Source of the DNA: an uncultured bacterium
GTDB taxonomy: Bacteria; Bacteroidota; Bacteroidia; Bacteroidales; Paludibacteraceae
Direction of reading: 5' to 3'
Assembly: GCA_947074225.1 (NCBI GenBank)
Contig: CAMTOX010000043.1
Coordinates: forward strand, 1 to 9,990
DNA length: 9,990 nt
The position numbers and the translations under genes are program-made. Shown piece after piece: positions 7,360 through 9,990 of this stretch. Within the stretch, counting starts at the first letter, position 1, and the number at the start of each line of letters is the position of its first letter. The notes beneath the pieces were generated by a model. The model saw nothing but the letters and a program-made list of their open reading frames with translations, made no database searches and was not told the DNA's origin.

Positions 7360-7367
7360 CAAAGATA
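7360..7367 (-). promoter_or_regulatory. -7 promoter element for the hydrolase gene
   Basis: It reads TATCTTTG on the minus strand, a perfect TAnnTTTG match 28 bp upstream of the ATG. At 20-bp spacing the -33 position reads GTTC, a weak match to TTTG, and it overlaps one copy of the AACGATATATC motif. Confidence 0.6.
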
Positions 7368-7388
7368 CTATTTTTAGCAATAGGTTAG

Positions 7389-7399
7389 AACGATATATC
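7389..7399 (+). repeat. AACGATATATC motif, copy 1
   Basis: First of three identical 11-bp copies, all in intergenic DNA and all on the plus strand. The GATATATC core is palindromic. This copy overlaps the expected -33 region of the hydrolase promoter. Confidence 0.5.
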
Positions 7400-7491
7400 A
7401 TTAACACTTACCCTTATTCTAATTGGAAAATTAAAAAAAGAGTGCCTACCCTACTGACATATTGTAAAACCCATTCTTATGACATAGATTT

Positions 7492-7539
7492 AAAAAAAAG
7501 TGTCCCAATGCATAATAACATTATATTATGCATTGGGAC
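7492..7539 (-). terminator. Rho-independent terminator after lipoprotein gene A
   Basis: A 16-bp perfect inverted repeat (7502-7517 and 7524-7539, GTCCCAATGCATAATA) with a 6-base loop. On the minus strand it is followed by a run of eight T residues (complement of 7492-7499). It lies 28 bp past the stop of the lipoprotein gene at 7568. Confidence 0.9.
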
Positions 7540-7567
7540 TCTAGAAAAAGAGATTTTCTATATAAAC

Positions 7568-8182
7568 TTATAACTCCATCAAAGCAGACATATCGACTAA
7601 ACTACCTTTGTAGTAACACTCAAAAGTTTCGTCATTTGTAAATGTGCCAGTAAACTCAATTTGATATTGGCCATTATTATTTACTAATTTCATAGTACCA
7701 CTCTTTACCTCTTTATAATACTCATCACTATCGATATCGTCTATCGATGTATCTATTCCTTTAGGTACAAAAGCTCCCCCAGCAAATACCATATCATTAA
7801 TCACATACTCATCGGAAGAGGTAAATACATAATCGGCAGTTGGTATACCATCACTATTATTTGCCAATAATCCTATTTCAAACATAGCTAAGTCGTTAGT
7901 AAGAACCCCACCATCGGACATAGACATAACCATAAACTCCTGATAGGTCATGCCACCCATTAACACAAGTTGAATATCACGAACAATTTCACCCGTCTCT
8001 TGATCAAAAGATTCAGCAAAAAAGAATCCGAAAGTTGTCTTAATATGAGGGTTATCGGATATACGGATATAATCTTTCTCTACTTCTGGTTCAGTCTTTT
8101 TATTTTTATTCTCTGAGTCACAAGCAGTAAAAGTAAATAGCAATGTTGCTAATACAGTAAATGATAAAAATAATCTTTTCAT
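7568..8182 (-). CDS. Small predicted lipoprotein A, unknown function (204 aa)
   Basis: A Bacteroidota-type lipoprotein. A basic N-terminus (MKR) and a hydrophobic stretch lead to the lipobox FTAC, with lipidated Cys21 followed by DSENKNKK. The mature domain is acidic and probably beta-rich. Its last 45 residues contain SGTM (161-164), NNNGQYQIEF and YYKG (190-193). The same SGTM-25 residues-YYKG arrangement ends the next lipoprotein upstream (8382-8978), so the two are probably paralogues. Location is the periplasmic face or surface of the outer membrane; which one is not decidable. I do not recognise a named family. It is ended by a good terminator at 7492-7539. Confidence 0.85.
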   Translation of the reverse strand: MKRLFLSFTVLATLLFTFTACDSENKNKKTEPEVEKDYIRISDNPHIKTTFGFFFAESFDQETGEIVRDIQLVLMGGMTYQEFMVMSMSDGGVLTNDLAMFEIGLLANNSDGIPTADYVFTSSDEYVINDMVFAGGAFVPKGIDTSIDDIDSDEYYKEVKSGTMKLVNNNGQYQIEFTGTFTNDETFECYYKGSLVDMSALMEL

Positions 8183-8299
8183 AAGTGCATTTTTTTGTTT
8201 TGTTTATATTAAGTATAACTTCTTAATGACGTCGAAATTATATGAAACGTTGCACTCAATAGTAAAAAAAGTGATTATTTACCACTGCTTTTATAAATT

Positions 8300-8307
8300 C
8301 AAACATA
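8300..8307 (-). promoter_or_regulatory. Possible -7 promoter element for lipoprotein gene A
   Basis: On the minus strand this reads TATGTTTG, matching TAnnTTTG, and it comes directly after the hairpin that follows lipoprotein gene B. It would give a leader of over 100 bp before the ATG at 8182. A weaker alternative, TAATTTCG, lies at 8233-8240. No -33 box is clear for either. Confidence 0.3.
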
Positions 8308-8348
8308 GTTATTCCCTTCTAAAAAGCTATTTTAGAAGGGAATAACTA
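8306..8348 (-). terminator. Long hairpin between the two lipoprotein genes, probable terminator
   Basis: A perfect 19-bp inverted repeat (8306-8324 and 8330-8348) with a 5-base loop; the stem core is TTATTCCCTTCTAAAA. It lies 33 bp after the stop of lipoprotein gene B. Unlike the other terminators here, the eight-T run on the minus strand (complement of 8353-8360) comes before the hairpin, not after it. Termination efficiency is therefore uncertain, and a role in RNA stability is possible. Confidence 0.6.
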
Positions 8349-8381
8349 CTGTAAAAAAAAGTTCAAAAAGCAGCATCTTCT

Positions 8382-8978
8382 TTAAGGCTCAGGCAACTGA
8401 GAAAAAGGGATAGCACCTTTATAGTATACCTTTAAACTGGTTCCCTCTTTAGTTTTTGCATCGATAGTGACAGTATAAGCTCCATCATTATAGACCACGA
8501 CCATGGTTCCCGATGTAAAAGAGAAAGTTTTCGAGTTGGTCGATACATTATCGCCTTTACGTGTATAGACAATCTCTGCCGAATAGAAATTATACTCTAT
8601 GGCAGTAGTGGTAGTGATATCTACATAATCGTAAGTACCTGAAGAGAGGTACTTCTCCTCTTGGGCTTGCACCCAAAGGGTCATCACTGCTACATCTTCA
8701 GTGGCTACATAGCTGCCACTGCTTAACTGATCGGCCTCATCGGCATTTATACCACCAGCAATAATAAGTTTTGAGGTAAAGAGATTATCAATCTCTACAG
8801 CACTCCCCTCTAATTTTGCATAGGTCGTAGAGATGGTGTCGTAACCCTCAATAACAATGGTGTAAAGAGAAGAGGATGGATTATTAATATCGTCCGAATT
8901 GTCGTTACTGTTGTTACAAGCAGTAAAGAGTAGCCCTAAAGTGGCTATTAATGAGAGAGAAAAAATAATTCTTTTCAT
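8382..8978 (-). CDS. Small predicted lipoprotein B, unknown function (198 aa)
   Basis: From the ATG at 8978 the protein begins MKRIIFSLSLIATLGLLFTAC, a clear lipoprotein signal with lipidated Cys21. Then follows a short Asn/Asp/Ser linker (NNSNDNSDD), of the type that can direct lipoproteins to the cell surface in this phylum. The frame continues upstream to a TTG at 9032, but that would put 18 residues before the signal peptide, so it is rejected. The mature part is probably beta-rich and ends with SGTM (156-159) and YYKG (185-188), spaced exactly as in lipoprotein A. This indicates a shared C-terminal domain and an old tandem duplication, although the N-terminal mature parts have diverged strongly. 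No recognised family and no neighbours that fix a function. Confidence 0.83.
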   Translation of the reverse strand: MKRIIFSLSLIATLGLLFTACNNSNDNSDDINNPSSSLYTIVIEGYDTISTTYAKLEGSAVEIDNLFTSKLIIAGGINADEADQLSSGSYVATEDVAVMTLWVQAQEEKYLSSGTYDYVDITTTTAIEYNFYSAEIVYTRKGDNVSTNSKTFSFTSGTMVVVYNDGAYTVTIDAKTKEGTSLKVYYKGAIPFSQLPEP

Positions 8979-9108
8979 GATTCCATAATTTATATATTCT
9001 TGATTAAAAAACTTTCGGAGTAGATAATACAATCTTCATTCCATTTTTTGAACCTCTAATCCATGGAAAGGAGTAAAACATGAGATTAAAATTCAAAAAA
9101 TGATTCTA

Positions 9109-9119
9109 AACGATATATC
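9109..9119 (+). repeat. AACGATATATC motif, copy 2
   Basis: Identical to copies at 7389-7399 and 9357-9367. It lies 131 bp upstream of the lipoprotein B start codon, within the A-rich gene-free region. Confidence 0.5.
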
Positions 9120-9356
9120 AGCATTGCAAAAGGAGATTCTAAAGCAAAAAACAACATAAAAGTGCAACAAACATGAATAGTAAACGACACTAATTGACAT
9201 TAGAAAACATTATAAAAACTCCGGAATTGAATAAAAAAAGAGTTTTTTGAAGAGAAAAAACGCTAGAACGAGAAGAAAAAGCTGGTCAAAAGCAAATAAA
9301 AAAGAGATGGAAGTGGGAAAAATGAAAAATAATTATTCTTATAATCAATTAGTTGA

Positions 9357-9367
9357 AACGATATATC
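9357..9367 (+). repeat. AACGATATATC motif, copy 3
   Basis: Identical to the other two copies. It ends 20 bp upstream of the -33 box of the tRNA-Ser promoter, a position suited to an upstream activator or operator. Confidence 0.5.
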
Positions 9368-9387
9368 CAAAAAAATAGTCTACCACT

Positions 9388-9419
9388 ATTGCATAGTTCA
9401 AGCAAATGGCTTATCTTTG
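9388..9419 (+). promoter_or_regulatory. Promoter of tRNA-Ser
   Basis: The -33 box ATTG (9388-9391; consensus TTTG), a 20-bp spacer, and a perfect -7 box TATCTTTG (9412-9419) give the best match to the Bacteroidota housekeeping promoter in the window. Transcription would start a few bases before the tRNA 5' end at 9432. Confidence 0.85.
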
Positions 9420-9431
9420 CATTGCTTTAAA

Positions 9432-9516
9432 GGAGAGATGGCAGAGTGGTCGATTGCAGCGGTCTTGAAAACCGCCGTACTGAGAGGTACCGGGGGTTCG
9501 AATCCCTCTCTCTCCG
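9432..9516 (+). tRNA. tRNA-Ser (anticodon UGA)
   Basis: An 85-nt type II tRNA. The acceptor GGAGAGA (9432-9438) pairs fully with TCTCTCC (9509-9515), and the discriminator is G9516. The anticodon stem GCGGT/ACCGC encloses the loop CTTGAAA, giving anticodon TGA at 9466-9468, which reads serine UCA codons. A long variable arm (stem GTAC/GTAC around 9477-9490), typical of serine, comes next. The T stem GGGGG/CCCTC has one G-U pair around the TTCGAAT loop. The bases after the discriminator are CTGA, so CCA is not encoded and must be added by the cca product found in this window. Confidence 0.97.
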
Positions 9517-9553
9517 CTGAAAAGGTGAAGCTAAAAGGTGACACCAAGGAGCT

Positions 9554-9589
9554 AAACCCTACAAAATCAATGATTTTGTAGGGTTTTTT
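9554..9589 (+). terminator. Terminator after tRNA-Ser
   Basis: The inverted repeat AAACCCTACAAAAT / ATTTTGTAGGGTTT folds with a short loop centred on 9570. It is followed by a six-T run (9584-9589). It lies 37 bp after the tRNA. Confidence 0.88.
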
Positions 9590-9607
9590 GTTGTTTATAC
9601 GGTTCCC

Positions 9608-9659
9608 GTGTAGATATTAACCGAAAAGTGCGCCACCATTTCAATTGAAAAGTAGGCCA
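9608..9659. repeat. Possible IS21-like element end with repeated terminal motifs
   Basis: Two near-identical motifs, GAAAAGTGCGCCA (9623-9635) and GAAAAGTAGGCCA (9647-9659), are spaced 24 bp apart just inside a TGT at 9609-9611. A weaker third copy, CATAAGTGGGCTA, is at 9734-9746. Several tandemly spaced copies of a short motif starting near a TG end are characteristic of IS21-family transposon ends. No istA or istB coding sequence is visible, so this would be a relic or a solo end. The family is inferred from the motif pattern only. Confidence 0.4.
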
Positions 9660-9860
9660 TTTGAGAATCACTACCTTCTAAAAATACCATATAACTATTT
9701 AAATTACATGTATTTGTATTTTATTACTAATGACATAAGTGGGCTAAGTTGAGTTGGAATATGGCATAGTTTTGAATTAATATCTACAGGCATGGTGTTA
9801 GAGATGTCAATTTCTTTCTATATAGACTATTTAAAATCTATGCTCAAAAATTTAACTCCA

Positions 9861-9873
9861 CCTATTTTTCAAT
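9861..9873 (-). repeat. Inverted copy of the IS-like terminal motif
   Basis: CCTATTTTTCAAT here is the reverse complement, with one mismatch, of ATTGAAAAGTAGG at 9644-9656. A second partial copy (TATTTTCG, 9887-9894) follows at a similar spacing. Together these could be the opposite end of a non-coding element of about 280 bp, directly next to the coupling-protein fragment. Confidence 0.3.
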
Positions 9874-9877
9874 ATGC

Positions 9878-9990
9878 CCCACTATCTATTTTCGTGGCTT
9901 GGACAACCTAATAGCAACGGCACGAAGCAACAAAGTTGCGGTCTGTCTCGGTTCTCAAGACTTCTCGCAACTTAAACGTGATTATGGTGA
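9878..9990 (+). pseudogene. Conjugative type IV coupling protein (TraG/VirD4-like) fragment
   Basis: The frame runs to the window edge and reads PTIYFRGLDNLIATARSNK, then VAVCLGSQDFSQLKRDYG. This matches the segment just after Walker B in Bacteroidota TraG-type coupling proteins, the inner-membrane ATPases that hand DNA to the conjugation channel. In such proteins the sequence before PT is normally the acidic Walker B end (DE plus a hydrophobic residue). Here it is SIC, and the frame is open only back to 9776, with no ATG and no family resemblance. The 5' two-thirds of the gene, including Walker A, is absent, so this is a truncated relic, an element junction, or an assembly chimera. The 3' part may continue beyond the window. 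Confidence 0.65.

Larger units (their letters stand above)
8979..9387. other. Gene-free, A-rich intergenic region
   Basis: About 410 bp between the lipoprotein gene and the tRNA-Ser promoter. No open frame of useful length and no good TAnnTTTG element for the lipoprotein gene was found. From about 9060 to 9330 the plus strand is strikingly rich in A and AG runs (for example GAGAAAAAACG, AATAAAAAAGAGATGG). Two copies of AACGATATATC lie here. No RNA gene was recognised. Confidence 0.6.

Noticed and set aside
8979..9032. TTG start adding 18 residues to lipoprotein B
   Set aside because: It would place residues before a complete lipoprotein signal peptide that starts at ATG 8978.
9608..9660. CRISPR-like repeats
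   Set aside because: Only two close copies of a 13-bp motif with about 11 bp between them, no unique spacer pattern and no cas genes; IS-end repeats explain this better.

Overview
This window looks like chromosomal sequence from an uncultured or draft-assembled member of the Bacteroidota, probably Bacteroidales. The support is gene content, AT-rich leaders without Shine-Dalgarno sites, several copies of the phylum-specific -7 promoter element (TAnnTTTG), Bacteroidota-style lipoprotein signals, and a tRNA gene that does not encode its CCA end. Species cannot be named from what is visible. Bases 1-52 are not biological: they are an Illumina indexed (P7 side) library adapter left on the end of the assembled contig.

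Layout. (1) 53-234: C-terminal half of an HxlR-type regulator, cut off by the adapter. (2) 335-1048, plus strand: a small membrane protein of unknown function and a stand-alone PAS-domain protein. (3) 1064-5526, minus strand: transcribed in the order rlmD (23S rRNA m5U methyltransferase), cca (tRNA nucleotidyltransferase), a strong terminator, then an Nramp-family divalent-metal/proton symporter. (4) 5527-5930: a divergent intergenic region carrying a promoter for each side and about 200 bp of coding-like but unassigned sequence. (5) 5931-7331: a GNAT acetyltransferase (plus) converging on a nitrilase/omega-amidase-like hydrolase (minus), separated by a 20-bp-stem bidirectional terminator. (6) 7568-8978, minus: two related small lipoproteins, an apparent old tandem duplication, separated by a long hairpin. 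(7) 9432-9516: tRNA-Ser(UGA) with a near-consensus promoter and a terminator. (8) 9608-9990: sequence of mobile-element character, with IS21-like repeated terminal motifs followed by a fragment of a conjugative type IV coupling protein that enters the open frame just after the Walker B position.

The central part is housekeeping RNA metabolism. RlmD modifies rRNA. Cca supplies the 3' CCA that the tRNA-Ser gene in the same window lacks. The rest is ordinary accessory metabolism and envelope proteins. No new defence or biosynthetic system is visible. The points most worth checking are the adapter artefact and the chimeric peptide it creates, the junction downstream of tRNA-Ser, the lipoprotein pair, and an 11-bp intergenic motif found three times.
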